From the NCBI RefSeq assembly GCF_002078505.1, contig NZ_LUAV01000019.1, positions 1 through 57,733 of the forward strand: a stretch of 57,733 nucleotides of DNA, in the 5' to 3' direction. Positions 1 to 9,626 of the stretch are shown here, piece by piece. A program made the translations under genes and the position numbers. Position 1 is the first letter of the stretch. Each line of letters opens with the position of its first letter. The notes under the pieces are model-generated. The model was given only the letters and a program-made list of their open reading frames with translations. It was not told the origin of the DNA and searched no databases. The DNA is from Ensifer aridi (GTDB lineage Bacteria > Pseudomonadota > Alphaproteobacteria > Rhizobiales > Rhizobiaceae).

Positions 1-207
1 GGACGTCAAGGACCGCAGCGGGTCGGAAGTGTCGGTTGAACGAACGTCTCAAAAGTCCGCATCTGTGCCGCTGAACTCGACACCTGGATGGGCCGCTTCG
101 GGCTCGAACGAGCCATTCCCGCCCCACGGCCGCAAAGGAGCCGGAAAGCGAAGTTGCGGGCCCTCATACTGCGGAAAAACAGAGAACAGCTTGAAGGCGT
201 TCACACT
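1..207. other. Window edge, no gene recognised
   Basis: This stretch lies just beyond the 3' end of traH. Open frames exist on both strands, but none resembles a protein family I know. In Ti-type plasmids the traAFBH operon can be followed by traR/traM, and nothing like either is visible here. Confidence 0.4.
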
Positions 208-816
208 TCATCTTCCGCCGATGCGGGAAAGGTCGATCCGCATCTCCGCCGATCCAACGGCATCGTTTTCAGGGCTTTCTGATTTGGGATCTGGAGCAGT
301 GCCAGTGTCGCTGTCTTCCTTGTCGGAAGGCCGCACATAGTTTGGCGGCACGCTGCCACCAGGATCAGGAGCCTGAAACACGCTCACCCCTTCGAACTCA
401 CCCGTCTTCCAGGCGTAGACGGCATCCTCGAATATGTGGGGGAAGGCGTCTTGGCTCTTAGGATTGCCGTACCACTTGGCAACGATCCTCAGAACCTTGG
501 CAAAAATTGACGTTCCCTTGCGAAGGTTTTTGCAGGCATCGACGAGGGCCGGCTGAAGGTCCGCTGCATTCTTCGCGCCGACGCCCGCCGGAAACTGTGT
601 CAGGCCGACGCGCACTACCGCCTGACCCACATATTGCCTCACGATGGCCATCGCCTCGTCGGCCGAAGTGGCCTTTGGCACCAGGATCAACCGTCCCCCC
701 GATTTGACGGTCACGGCGAGAGGGTCCGCGGAGCCCGCGGCCGACACGAATTGTTCGACGATCGCGGGCTTCAGGGTGGGATCGGCGCACTCTTTGATTA
801 GGGCAGCGTCCAACAC
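208..816 (-). CDS. traH: Conjugal transfer protein TraH
   Basis: This is the last gene of a Ti-type traA-traF-traB-traH operon, about 202 residues. I chose the GTG at 816 because it is preceded by a good AGGAGA ribosome site and opens the family's usual start (LDAALIKECADP). The longer frame back to 951 would overlap traB deeply. The N-terminal two thirds match TraH (AIVEQFVSAAG, LRKGTSIFAKVLRIV, WYGNP). The last ~50 residues are acidic and proline/serine rich, probably disordered. TraH is conserved in rhizobial and agrobacterial transfer operons, but its biochemical role is not well defined. It starts 17 bases beyond the traB stop. Confidence 0.85.
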   Translation of the reverse strand: MLDAALIKECADPTLKPAIVEQFVSAAGSADPLAVTVKSGGRLILVPKATSADEAMAIVRQYVGQAVVRVGLTQFPAGVGAKNAADLQPALVDACKNLRKGTSIFAKVLRIVAKWYGNPKSQDAFPHIFEDAVYAWKTGEFEGVSVFQAPDPGGSVPPNYVRPSDKEDSDTGTAPDPKSESPENDAVGSAEMRIDLSRIGGR

Positions 817-832
817 AGCGTCTCCTTGGGCT

Positions 833-1996
833 TCAGGTGTTGAAGGAAATAACAAGTGGTTTTGCAAAGAGCTTCGCCCATGCGACGGCACTCGCGCGCT
901 GAATCGCGACGATGGAAGTCCCCTTGGTCCACCATCCGTTCCCAACTGCAACGATCAGGTCTGGGTCGTGGAGCATCGAGTGCAGTACCGGCCAGACGAC
1001 GAGCTGCTCGTAGCAGATGAGTGGCGCTACTTGACGATCGCCCACAGTCGCAACTGGATTGGCGAAGAAATGCGCTCGGGCGCCGCCACTTGTCCCCAGC
1101 CAAGACCGCCATGGTTGCCACATGGAGCCCGGGACCGGCATTCGCTCGCGATAGAGGACATTGCCACCGCTATCGGAGAGCGTGACGAGCACATTGTCGT
1201 ATCCAGCCGCATCGACCATGGCGGCGCCAGCGATCACGGAAATATCCGTGCTTTGCAGAGCCTTGACCCAGAGCCGTTCGACCGTCAGCGTCCAAAAGCC
1301 CAGGGCGCTTTCCGGCAGAACAATATTTCTGATGCCGCCGGATGCGCGGTCCGTCAGCGTGGCAATCAGATCACGGTGCCGCTGAATACTGGCGTCGCGG
1401 CCGAGCGATGACCCCATTTGCAGATCGACGCCCTGCCAGCCCTCAGGTAGTTTCGGATCGGTCCAGAAGGCGGCGGACCAGAGCCAAAGGCCTGCGAAGG
1501 CGATGGCAACAGCCGGCCACATGCGGGTTACGAGGCCCATGAGGCCGGCTGTCATCGCCACCAGTCCCGGCCATCCCCATCCGGGAAACAAAACGCCGGC
1601 CGCCGTGACAGGATGTGCCCAGCCCGTGATGCCCATTGGCGGTACAGCCATAAGCGCAGCGACTAAGAGATAGCGAACTGGTCGACGGTCAGGGCGCTTC
1701 GTCCAGAGCACGGTATGCACGACAACAAAGCTCCCCGAGGCGCACAGCCATAGCAATAAGCCCGGCCAAAGATCGGAGGCGTAGAAAGACGCGACGCCCT
1801 GCGGCAGACCACGGGATGCCGCCAGATAATATCCGGCCGAAACTATCGCCGCCACGTATCTCGATCGCGCATGCCCCCATAGGACGGGGAAACCCAGCGC
1901 CGCCGGAAGGAGCAGGACATTCCCGCTCCACCCAACCATTCCGGCAAGAACAGACGCGACGGTCAGCACTGCCGGCTGTAGGTGATCACGGCGCAT
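833..1996 (-). CDS. traB: Conjugal transfer protein TraB
   Basis: A 387-residue inner-membrane protein of the Ti-type transfer system. The first ~170 residues hold several hydrophobic segments. The C-terminal half resembles a carbon-nitrogen hydrolase (nitrilase/apolipoprotein N-acyltransferase) fold, with a candidate catalytic Glu in LPESALGFW and a Cys in PLICYEQ. TraB enhances conjugation in Agrobacterium; which bond it acts on is not established. The start overlaps the end of traF by 11 bases, so translation is probably coupled. Length agrees with the family. Confidence 0.88.
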   Translation of the reverse strand: MRRDHLQPAVLTVASVLAGMVGWSGNVLLLPAALGFPVLWGHARSRYVAAIVSAGYYLAASRGLPQGVASFYASDLWPGLLLWLCASGSFVVVHTVLWTKRPDRRPVRYLLVAALMAVPPMGITGWAHPVTAAGVLFPGWGWPGLVAMTAGLMGLVTRMWPAVAIAFAGLWLWSAAFWTDPKLPEGWQGVDLQMGSSLGRDASIQRHRDLIATLTDRASGGIRNIVLPESALGFWTLTVERLWVKALQSTDISVIAGAAMVDAAGYDNVLVTLSDSGGNVLYRERMPVPGSMWQPWRSWLGTSGGARAHFFANPVATVGDRQVAPLICYEQLVVWPVLHSMLHDPDLIVAVGNGWWTKGTSIVAIQRASAVAWAKLFAKPLVISFNT

Positions 1997-2552
1997 AGGT
2001 CAGTACCTCTTGCGCCAGGCCGAGAATGCCGGCAGCCGGGATCGGACCGAAATAGCGGGAGTCGTAGGAGCCGGCGAAAGCCGAGTGCAGGAACACGCAA
2101 TAGGCGGGCACGATCCCGCCCGAGAACGGCGTCATTGGCCGACCCCACGCGTCTCGCTGCGCTATGGTGGAGGAGGGAACCAGACGGCCGTTCACGGAGA
2201 CGCTAGTACCAACTTCGACGCGCTGTCCTTCAACGGCCACGACCGACTTGATGAGCGGCGCAACGCCGGCCGAGCACAGGCCGGAGCGCAGGTAACCGCG
2301 TATACGTGCCTCCCGCATCGCTGCCGTTTGCGGCGGGCAAATGAAGACCAGGTCGCCAGCGGCGACCGGTCTGTCGAGCTTGACGATACGCCAGAGACCG
2401 AGAGGTTCGCTCGGCGTGAGATTGATCCGGTAGCCGCCGAACCAGGCGACCGAGATCGTTCCCAGCAACGCCATTGTGATGGTGGCGAAGCCAAGCAGGA
2501 GCGCTTTCTTGCGTCGCCTCCTCAACGCCGTTGCAATGAAAGGAATAGTCAT
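1986..2552 (-). CDS. traF: Conjugal transfer protease TraF (S26 family)
   Basis: A 188-residue signal-peptidase-like protein with one N-terminal membrane segment (about residues 18-38). The S26 catalytic dyad is visible: Ser in the NLTPSEPLGLW motif and Lys in PLIKSVVAVEG. TraF proteins of IncP/Ti plasmids process and cyclise the TrbC pilin in the periplasm. The start overlaps the traA stop by four bases (ATGA), and the end overlaps traB. No trb (mating-pair) genes are in the window, so its substrate must be encoded elsewhere. Confidence 0.9.
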   Translation of the reverse strand: MTIPFIATALRRRRKKALLLGFATITMALLGTISVAWFGGYRINLTPSEPLGLWRIVKLDRPVAAGDLVFICPPQTAAMREARIRGYLRSGLCSAGVAPLIKSVVAVEGQRVEVGTSVSVNGRLVPSSTIAQRDAWGRPMTPFSGGIVPAYCVFLHSAFAGSYDSRYFGPIPAAGILGLAQEVLTYAP

Positions 2553-5500
2553 TTCAGCGACATCCCTTGGCTCTTCGTCTGCCGCAGCGTCTCGGCCTGC
2601 TTGAGGGCTTCGGTGGTCCGCTGGTGTGAACTGAGTTTCTGCACTGCGCGCATCAGGCCCCAGGCAGACTCGACCTCCGCCTTCTGACCGGCGCTCATGC
2701 CGGCGGTGATCGTCTTGAAGGTCTCGCCATTCGCATCCTTGGCGGCCAAGGGCAGGAAGGTCCGCTCGCCGAAACGCTCAGCGACAGCTTTGGCAAATCC
2801 GTCCAGTTCCGCCTTCACCATTTTGTCGGCAAGCGCGAACTCGAGCGCCGACGGAAGGTCGTTGCGGTCGATGGCGTCCCGCACGCGCTCGAGCGTCTGG
2901 CGTGCATTGGGAGAGAGTGCCGGGATGTCAATCAACACCTTGCGGCGGACCGCCACTTCCTCCGCCTGATGGCGTTGTTCGGCCTGACTGCGCTGGCGCA
3001 GGTAATCGCCGAGACTTTGAGCAAGAGCGGGAACGTTGCGTTCCGCCCTCTCGCGATCCTGCTTATCGGCGCGGCTTGCGAGCAGGCCGGATTTCCCCTT
3101 GAGTGCACCAAAACTTTCCGGCTGGCCAGCGATCCTCGCAAGCGTCGAGTTGGCGAAGGTCTCATCCTTCAGCATGGCATCGACATTGACGGCCTTGAAG
3201 GCGGCTTCCGGCTGCGCATAGACGAGATGCAAGCGGGTCGAGACATCTTCCCATTGCTTCTTCAGACCGGGATCGGATTCGAGCTTATCGGCAACCGCCT
3301 GCTCGACCGATTTCGGGAATGTCGCGATGCCGGCAACCATGGGGCTGGCCTCCTTGCTGCTTTGCGAGTGGGTCGGTTTGGTGCTGGTGCCGAAGCCGAG
3401 CTTGGCGCCGATGGCGAGGAGCCGGTGGGCAAGATCGGCCAGTTTCTGCTTCTGGCGGACCGTCCACTCGAGCCGGTCGCGGGCTATCGTGCGGGCGACG
3501 TTGACGAGATGCAGCCCGCGCGCTTCGGCAAAGCGCAGTGCCTGGCGGTAGAAGGTGGCCCTCTCGTAATCGAGCGTGGTTTCCTTGGCATTCTTGCGCG
3601 ACAGGATCTTGATCAGGCCGCCGGCAAACGCGAAGGATCGAGAGCCGTAATAGACGCGGAGATCCTCACGATGACGCGTCATCGCCACATAGGTCAGATG
3701 CCGATCGAGGGAGAGCGAAGCGAGCACCTTGACCCGGTCGACGGTGGCGCCTTGGCTCTTATGGATCGTGGTGGCATAGCCGTGGTCGAGATTGTTGTAG
3801 AACCGCTGCTCGACTGTGACCTGACGGCGGTGCTCGCCTTCGTCGATCTCGGCGACAATGCGCTCTTGAGCGGCTTCGACGACTTTGCCGAGCATGCCGT
3901 TCTTGACGCCGAGTGAGCCTTCGTTTTTCAGGAACACGATCTGGTCGCCGGGCGCAAAGTTGCGGTGTCCGTCCTCCGTCCGGAAAGCAAAACCTTCGCC
4001 AATAATGGCACGCTCGACGAGCTCGGCGCGTGCCATCTCGTTGAGCATTTGCACATCGCGTCTGAGGTGGGCGAGGATCAGTGTCGTCTTCGCCGGATCG
4101 TAGTCGCGGCTCCAGTCGGCTATAAGGGTATCGACAGCCTCGTCCTTGAGACGCAAACCGATCATTCGACCCTGAGCGGTATACGCATCGACGGCCTTGC
4201 GGATGTCGCCGCGGGCGAGATCGAGCGAAGCGTCGCGCATCCATTGCTCGCGCTGACGATAAATGGTTTCGAGCTCGGCATAACCGATGCGATCTGCAAT
4301 CGCGCGGAACGCGGCCCCAGCTTCGATCGGTTGAAGCTGTTCCGGGTCGCCGACCAGGACAAGCTTGGCGCCTGACTTCGTAACCATCTCGACCAGGTGC
4401 GCCATCTGCCGCGACGACACCATGCCGGCCTCGTCGAGAACGAAGACAGTCTTTGCGTCGAGTTGGTTTCGGCCTGCACCCCAACGAAGCTCCCAGGACG
4501 AAAGCGTGCGCGACGATATCCCTGTTTCCTTCTCCAGACCTTCGGCGGCCTTGCCGGCAAGCGCGCCACCTAAAACATGATATCCGGCGGCTTCCCACGC
4601 CTCGCGCGCGGCTTTCATCATCGTCGTCTTGCCGGCGCCGGCGCGGCCGATGACGGCTGCAATCCGCTCGGATCCCGCGACATGCTCGATCGCTGTCCTC
4701 TGCTCCTCCGACAAGCGCGAGTGGGGTGCAAACGTCGCCTCCAACACTGCTTCCGGCACGCCATGCGAGGATCGCCTCGAAAGCCAGATCGCGCGGTTGG
4801 CCATCTCCGCTTCGAGCCGGATCAGCTCGCGCGTCGTGTACTTGGCCGGCACCCGGGCTCCGGTCGCAAATGCGATCCGCTCGCGCTCGAGACGGAGCGC
4901 TTCGGGGCTTTGGAGGACGCGAAGCATCAGGCTCTGAAACAGGGCACTATCATCGATATAGCGATGCAGGATCTTCGCAACATCTCGCTCATCGAAGACG
5001 CTCTTTTCGCGGGTGATCAGGTCGAGGACGATCTCAGGCCGGCGCTGAATGCGCCGCGCGTTCTCGCTTCGCCGTGCCTCCTGCAGCTCGATCCGTTCGA
5101 GCTTTGGTGACCCTGCCGACGACTGCGTCCTCGCCTGCTCCGCCTTGCGGCCGATGGCCGTTGCACCAACACCAATATGGATGGTCGGCTCCACTTCGAT
5201 GCCTTGTTTTTCGAAGGATCGGCCATCGATACGAATGTCGAGACCGGCGAGTGCCAGATGCCGGTTCTGGCAGGCAAACCAGCCGTCGCGAAAGGCATTG
5301 AAGTCATCGAGACTTCCGGCCCAGAGCTCATAGACGATCTTGCCGGCGTCATTGCGGATCGGATTGCCGTCCGGTCCGAGAACCGCGACTTTCTTGGCGC
5401 CAAACCCGTCCTCGGTGAGCGGCCGAAGGGTCGTCATCAGATGTACATGCGGATTGCCCGGCGCATCGTGATAGACCCAATCGGCCACCATGCCCTTGGC

Positions 5501-5872
5501 GGTGATGTGACGCTCGACGAAGTCGCGGACAAGCGCGATGTTCTGCTCGGCGGTCAGTTCAATCGGCAGCGCAATCGTCACATCCTTGGCGAGCTGCGCA
5601 TCGGAGCGCCTCTCGAACTCCTCGACTTTGTTCCAGAAGGCTTCCGACGCGCGGGAGACCGAGCGATCAGCAATCATCGAGCGCAGCCACTCCGGTGCGT
5701 CGGGAGGGATGACGAACTCTTCGTGCAGGAGGCCCTGCTTGCGGGTGTAGTCGATCGTCCGCGCTTCCCGCTCGTATTCCATCTTGGCGCAGTGGCGATA
5801 GGCCGCCGACAGCACAGCGCTGCGGCCGGAGCCGCGGGCGACGACACTGACGGAGAAATGCGGAACGGCCAC
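2549..5872 (-). CDS. traA: Conjugative relaxase-helicase TraA
   Basis: A full-length (1107 residues) Ti-type TraA. The N-terminus is a MOB_Q/MobA-like relaxase: candidate nicking Tyr25 (AAYRHC) and metal-binding His135, His142 and His144 (GNPHVH). A RecD/TraI-like helicase follows, with Walker A GRAGAGKT at residues 409-416 and Walker B VLDEAGM. Near the end of the helicase part are motifs of the UvrD/RecD C-terminal type (TTIHKSQGATVDRV, YVAMTRHRE). The remaining ~330 residues are charged and probably involved in partner binding. The protein should nick oriT at 5940-5990, just upstream of its own start, and unwind the strand for transfer. It heads the traA-F-B-H operon. Confidence 0.95.
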   Translation of the reverse strand: MAVPHFSVSVVARGSGRSAVLSAAYRHCAKMEYEREARTIDYTRKQGLLHEEFVIPPDAPEWLRSMIADRSVSRASEAFWNKVEEFERRSDAQLAKDVTIALPIELTAEQNIALVRDFVERHITAKGMVADWVYHDAPGNPHVHLMTTLRPLTEDGFGAKKVAVLGPDGNPIRNDAGKIVYELWAGSLDDFNAFRDGWFACQNRHLALAGLDIRIDGRSFEKQGIEVEPTIHIGVGATAIGRKAEQARTQSSAGSPKLERIELQEARRSENARRIQRRPEIVLDLITREKSVFDERDVAKILHRYIDDSALFQSLMLRVLQSPEALRLERERIAFATGARVPAKYTTRELIRLEAEMANRAIWLSRRSSHGVPEAVLEATFAPHSRLSEEQRTAIEHVAGSERIAAVIGRAGAGKTTMMKAAREAWEAAGYHVLGGALAGKAAEGLEKETGISSRTLSSWELRWGAGRNQLDAKTVFVLDEAGMVSSRQMAHLVEMVTKSGAKLVLVGDPEQLQPIEAGAAFRAIADRIGYAELETIYRQREQWMRDASLDLARGDIRKAVDAYTAQGRMIGLRLKDEAVDTLIADWSRDYDPAKTTLILAHLRRDVQMLNEMARAELVERAIIGEGFAFRTEDGHRNFAPGDQIVFLKNEGSLGVKNGMLGKVVEAAQERIVAEIDEGEHRRQVTVEQRFYNNLDHGYATTIHKSQGATVDRVKVLASLSLDRHLTYVAMTRHREDLRVYYGSRSFAFAGGLIKILSRKNAKETTLDYERATFYRQALRFAEARGLHLVNVARTIARDRLEWTVRQKQKLADLAHRLLAIGAKLGFGTSTKPTHSQSSKEASPMVAGIATFPKSVEQAVADKLESDPGLKKQWEDVSTRLHLVYAQPEAAFKAVNVDAMLKDETFANSTLARIAGQPESFGALKGKSGLLASRADKQDRERAERNVPALAQSLGDYLRQRSQAEQRHQAEEVAVRRKVLIDIPALSPNARQTLERVRDAIDRNDLPSALEFALADKMVKAELDGFAKAVAERFGERTFLPLAAKDANGETFKTITAGMSAGQKAEVESAWGLMRAVQKLSSHQRTTEALKQAETLRQTKSQGMSLK

Positions 5873-5939
5873 GGCGGTCTGAGCTCCCGATTGCGAACAG
5901 ATTCAACAGGTTCGTCGGGAGCGGCGGCCCCGCCGGGGG

Positions 5940-5990
5940 GCAAAAGCGGAGCGTCGCATCAGCGACGTATAACTGCGCCCTTGGAAGCCG
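5940..5990 (+). other. oriT: Origin of transfer (oriT), Ti/IncQ-type
   Basis: The traA-traC intergenic region contains an inverted repeat CGTCGC/GCGACG (5952-5957 and 5962-5967), followed by TAACTGCGCCCTTGG at 5970-5984. This closely matches the nic region of Ti and RSF1010-type plasmids, where the relaxase cuts next to the conserved TGCGCCCT core. Its position between the divergent tra operons is the expected one. The exact nick base is inferred, not seen. Confidence 0.88.
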
Positions 5991-6126
5991 CTCCTTCGGA
6001 ACGGCCGGGATCATTCACCAAAGCATCGCCCTTGGCGATTGTAGGATTCACAGTAGTGCGTTCCGCACTCTGTTCGGAAAAACTGGCTTCGAAAGACAAG
6101 CTTTCTCAGCCAAGGAGCCGGACGGA

Positions 6127-6423
6127 ATGAAGAAACCAACCTCGAAGATCCGCAACGAAATCGCCAAGCTGCAGGAACAGCTCAAGGCCGCGGAAACCCG
6201 CGACGCCGAGCGCATCGGCCGGATTGCCCTCAAGGCTGGCCTTGGAGACATCAAGATCGAGGAAGCCGAGCTTCAGGCAGCCTTCGAGAGCCTGGCGAAG
6301 CGCTTTCGCGGGGATCAGGGAAATACGACCGGAGGAAAGAAGGGTGCCGGCGACGGCATCGGATCGACATCGACCGCGGCGCTCGCGTCTGGCGCGGCTC
6401 AGGGCAGCAATGGCGAAGCTTGA
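6127..6423 (+). CDS. traC: Conjugal transfer protein TraC
   Basis: A 98-residue protein opening with a basic, coiled-coil-like helix (KPTSKIRNEIAKLQEQLKAAE) and the IGRIALKAGLGDI block typical of TraC of Ti-type plasmids. It is thought to be a relaxosome accessory protein acting at oriT with TraA and TraD. It is the first gene of the traC-traD-traG operon, which diverges from traA, and it starts about 140 bases past the nic region. The C-terminal ~35 residues are low-complexity Gly/Ser/Ala. Confidence 0.87.
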   Translation: MKKPTSKIRNEIAKLQEQLKAAETRDAERIGRIALKAGLGDIKIEEAELQAAFESLAKRFRGDQGNTTGGKKGAGDGIGSTSTAALASGAAQGSNGEA

Positions 6424-6643
6424 GCGAATGGCGAGGACGACGACATCCGACGCCCGCAAGAAGGATACGCGGGAGAAGATCGAGCTCGGCGGCCTGATCG
6501 TGAAGGCGGGCTTGCGGTACGAGAAGCGCGCACTTTTGCTTGGAGCCCTGGTTGACCTTCGCCGTCGGCTCAATTCCAACGACGGCGAGCGGGCGCGGTT
6601 GATCGCGATCGGGGCGGAGGCCTTCGGCGATGACGGCGAATAA
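6410..6643 (+). CDS. traD: Conjugal transfer protein TraD
   Basis: A 77-residue basic protein with the TraD signature DTREKIELGGLIVKAGLRYEKR. A second ATG lies at 6428 (MARTTT). I prefer 6410, which overlaps the traC stop and would allow coupled translation, but the choice is not certain. TraD is a small relaxosome helper in Ti-type systems, distinct from the F-plasmid TraD coupling protein. Its 3' end overlaps traG by 14 bases. Confidence 0.85.
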   Translation: MAKLERMARTTTSDARKKDTREKIELGGLIVKAGLRYEKRALLLGALVDLRRRLNSNDGERARLIAIGAEAFGDDGE

Positions 6644-8612
6644 GCTTGCTCCCGCCGGCGCCCCGGTCGTGCTGATGGTTTTGGCCGTCATCGGCATGAC
6701 CGGGATCGAGCAATGGCTGTCGACCTTGGGCAAGACCGATGCTGCAAGGTTGACACTGGGCCGGGTCGGGATTGCCTTGCCCTATGTCACCGCCGCGGCG
6801 ATCGGAGTGATCTACCTATTCGCGAGCGCCGGCTCGGCGAGCGTCAAAGTGGCCGGCTGGGGCGCTCTAGCGGGAAGCGCGACAACGATGTTGGTCGCGA
6901 CGACGCGCGAGGCGAACCGTCTCGCCGCATTCGCCGGGCAAGTGCCGGACGGCAAGTCCATCACCTCGTACATTGATCATGCAACGATGCTCGGTGCGAC
7001 GGCGGCGTTGATGGTGGGATGTTTTGCGCTACGCGTCGCGCTGATCGGCAATGCCGCCTTCGCACGCGCCGAGCCGAAACGCATCCGGGGAAAAAGGGCG
7101 CTCCACGGTGAAGCCGACTGGATGAAGATGCAGGAAGCGGAAAAACGCTTTGCCGATACCGGCGGCATCGTCATCGGCGAGCGTTACCGGGTCGACAAGG
7201 ACAGCACGGCGGCGCGCTCGTTTCGCGCCGATGATCTCGACACCTGGGGCGCCGGCGGCAAGTCGCCGCTCCTTTGCTTCGACGGTTCGTTCGGATCCTC
7301 GCACGGGATCGTCTTCGCGGGTTCGGGCGGTTTCAAGACGACGTCGGTGACAATCCCGACAGCGCTCAAATGGGGCGGGGCACTTGTCGTCCTCGATCCA
7401 TCGAACGAAGTCGCGCCGATGGTGCATGAGCATCGCAAAGGCGCGGCACGCTTCATCCGCATTCTCGATCCGAAGGAACCGGAAACCGGGTTCAACGCGC
7501 TCGACTGGATCGGTCGATTTGGCGGGACGAAGGAGGAGGATATCGCCTCGGTCGCATCATGGATCATGAGCGATAGCGGCGGCATGCGCGGTGTGCGTGA
7601 CGACTTCTTCCGGGCATCGGCGTTACAGCTGTTGACCGCGCTGATCGCCGACGTCTGCCTGTCCGGCCACACGGAGAAAGAGAACCAGACCTTGCGTCAG
7701 GTTCGGGCCAATCTGGCGGAACCGGAGCCGAAACTGCGCGAGCGGCTGCAGTCGATCTACGACAACTCGAACTCGAATTTCGTGAAGGAGAATGTCGCCG
7801 CCTTCGTCAACATGACGCCGGAAACCTTCTCCGGCGTCTACGCCAATGCGGTCAAGGAAACGCACTGGCTGTCATACACCAACTATGCCGCACTCGTGTC
7901 GGGTTCGACTTTCTCGACCGACGCGCTTGCGGACGGCAAGACCGACGTGTTCATCAACATCGACCTGAAGACGCTGGAGACACATTCCGGTCTTGCGCGC
8001 GTGATTATCGGCTCGTTTCTCAACGCGATCTACAACCGTGACGGCGCGGTGAAGGGCAGGGCGCTCTTCCTCCTCGATGAGGTGGCGCGCCTCGGCTACA
8101 TGCGGATTCTGGAGACCGCGCGCGATGCCGGGCGAAAATACGGAATCACGCTCACCATGATTTACCAGTCGATCGGCCAGATGCGCGAAACCTATGGCGG
8201 CCGCGATGCGGCGAGCAAATGGTTCGAAAGCGCGAGCTGGATCTCCTTCGCCGCGATCAACGATCCGGATACGGCCGACTACATCTCGAAGCGTTGCGGC
8301 ATGACCACCGTCGAGATCGACCAGGTCAGCCGCAGTTTCCAGGCGAAGGGATCGTCACGCACGCGCTCGAAGCAATTGGCCGCTCGACCGCTTATCCAGC
8401 CACACGAGGTGCTGCGTATGCGCGCCGATGAGCAGATCGTGTTTACGGCCGGCAATGCGCCGCTTCGATGCGGCCGAGCAATCTGGTTCCGGCGGGAAGA
8501 CATGAAGGCTTGCGTCGGAACGAACCGATTTCACACGATTGGAAAGACGTCGGAAGCCCGCCTGATCCAGCCGGCGCGCAGTGCAACGAGCAAGGCGGAT
8601 CCAGGAGAATGA
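6630..8612 (+). CDS. traG: Type IV coupling protein TraG
   Basis: A 660-residue VirD4/TraG-family ATPase that links the TraA-DNA relaxosome to the mating pore. Membrane segments lie in the first ~145 residues. Walker A is GSGGFKTT (231-238) and Walker B is ALFLLDEVARLG. The protein is intact and of normal length. It is the third gene of the traCDG operon and overlaps traD. Because no trb genes are present, transfer depends on a mating apparatus encoded outside the window. Confidence 0.95.
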   Translation: MTANKLAPAGAPVVLMVLAVIGMTGIEQWLSTLGKTDAARLTLGRVGIALPYVTAAAIGVIYLFASAGSASVKVAGWGALAGSATTMLVATTREANRLAAFAGQVPDGKSITSYIDHATMLGATAALMVGCFALRVALIGNAAFARAEPKRIRGKRALHGEADWMKMQEAEKRFADTGGIVIGERYRVDKDSTAARSFRADDLDTWGAGGKSPLLCFDGSFGSSHGIVFAGSGGFKTTSVTIPTALKWGGALVVLDPSNEVAPMVHEHRKGAARFIRILDPKEPETGFNALDWIGRFGGTKEEDIASVASWIMSDSGGMRGVRDDFFRASALQLLTALIADVCLSGHTEKENQTLRQVRANLAEPEPKLRERLQSIYDNSNSNFVKENVAAFVNMTPETFSGVYANAVKETHWLSYTNYAALVSGSTFSTDALADGKTDVFINIDLKTLETHSGLARVIIGSFLNAIYNRDGAVKGRALFLLDEVARLGYMRILETARDAGRKYGITLTMIYQSIGQMRETYGGRDAASKWFESASWISFAAINDPDTADYISKRCGMTTVEIDQVSRSFQAKGSSRTRSKQLAARPLIQPHEVLRMRADEQIVFTAGNAPLRCGRAIWFRREDMKACVGTNRFHTIGKTSEARLIQPARSATSKADPGE

Positions 8613-8837
8613 AGAGTATCGGAGAAATCAGCGTGAGCGACCCCCAACGGGCGGGATTTCGGGAATTCTCGTCGTGCGAGGGCGGGAAACAGCGCAGCCG
8701 CAGGAGCCTCAACATTGTGGCCCGAAGGGGAGGCGGGACCGACTGCGCCCCGCACCTCGCACACGGCTTTATCGGCCGTACCGGGTTGTCGGTAAACCCG
8801 GACGAAACCATGGCCGTCGTACCGTTCGGCGAAATGC

Positions 8838-9434
8838 ATGGAGACTAAATTGGCGCAAAACAACGTGATGCCATTCCGGAGGCCCCGGAAGGCCGGCGGC
8901 GGCCGCCGGCAAGAAATACCCGCTAAGCGGAAGCGACCCCGTGTGGCTTATCCTCGTCGTCGCGGAGGACCAATCGCGATCGTCGGGCTCGCGATCATTG
9001 CCGTCGCTGGATTCCTCTCAGCTTACGGCACAAGCAACCTCACGAGCCTCCTGGCCTTGGCCAACCCCTCGACAGCGGATTCACAGTCAGCTTCGTTTTC
9101 GATCTGCGGCGATAGCCGTCACATCAACTGTGTCGTCGATGGCGATACGTTCTGGTTCGAAGGCGAGAAAATCCGCATTGCCGATATCGACACACCTGAG
9201 TTGAGCCCTCCGCGATGCGAGGCCGAACGGACAAAGGGGGAGGAGGCGAAAACACGCCTTCTCGCCCTGCTCAACGCGGGGACATTCTCGCTTTCGCCCG
9301 GCTTACGAGATGAGGACAAGTACGGGCGCAAGCTGCGCACGGTGACACGAGCCGGGCGCTCGGTGGGGAGCACGCTCGTTTATGAGGGTCTCGCCAGGCG
9401 CTGGGACGGTGAGAGACACGGATGGTGTGACTGA
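8838..9434 (+). CDS. Thermonuclease (SNase-like) family protein, membrane-anchored
   Basis: A 198-residue protein with an arginine-rich cytoplasmic start, one membrane segment at about residues 43-63, and a periplasmic staphylococcal-nuclease-like domain (VVDGDTFWFEGEKIRIADIDTPE, then KTRLLALLNAG and KYGRKLRTVTRAG). The motifs carry the family's Asp/Glu/Arg active-site pattern. Such genes are frequent next to traG on rhizobial plasmids, but their role in transfer is unproven. An alternative start is the ATG at 8868 (MPFRRPR). Confidence 0.8.
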   Translation: METKLAQNNVMPFRRPRKAGGGRRQEIPAKRKRPRVAYPRRRGGPIAIVGLAIIAVAGFLSAYGTSNLTSLLALANPSTADSQSASFSICGDSRHINCVVDGDTFWFEGEKIRIADIDTPELSPPRCEAERTKGEEAKTRLLALLNAGTFSLSPGLRDEDKYGRKLRTVTRAGRSVGSTLVYEGLARRWDGERHGWCD

Positions 9435-9626
9435 GGGGTCGCGAGAGGATCGTCACCCGACGGGGCGGAGACCGCGGGCGGGCTCCGTGAGCGCAGCGAG
9501 TAGAGCCGTGCGCCGCAGGCGTCGCGCCCAAGCCCTTCGCATATCATCACCGATGTGAATCGATCCATGCCCATCGATTCATAAGTGTCGTTGGACGCGA
9601 CTCCCCGGATCAGCGATCCTGACGTC

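Noticed and set aside
3759..4598. Long minus-strand frame inside traA
   Set aside because: Arg-rich shadow of the traA coding sequence with no family match.
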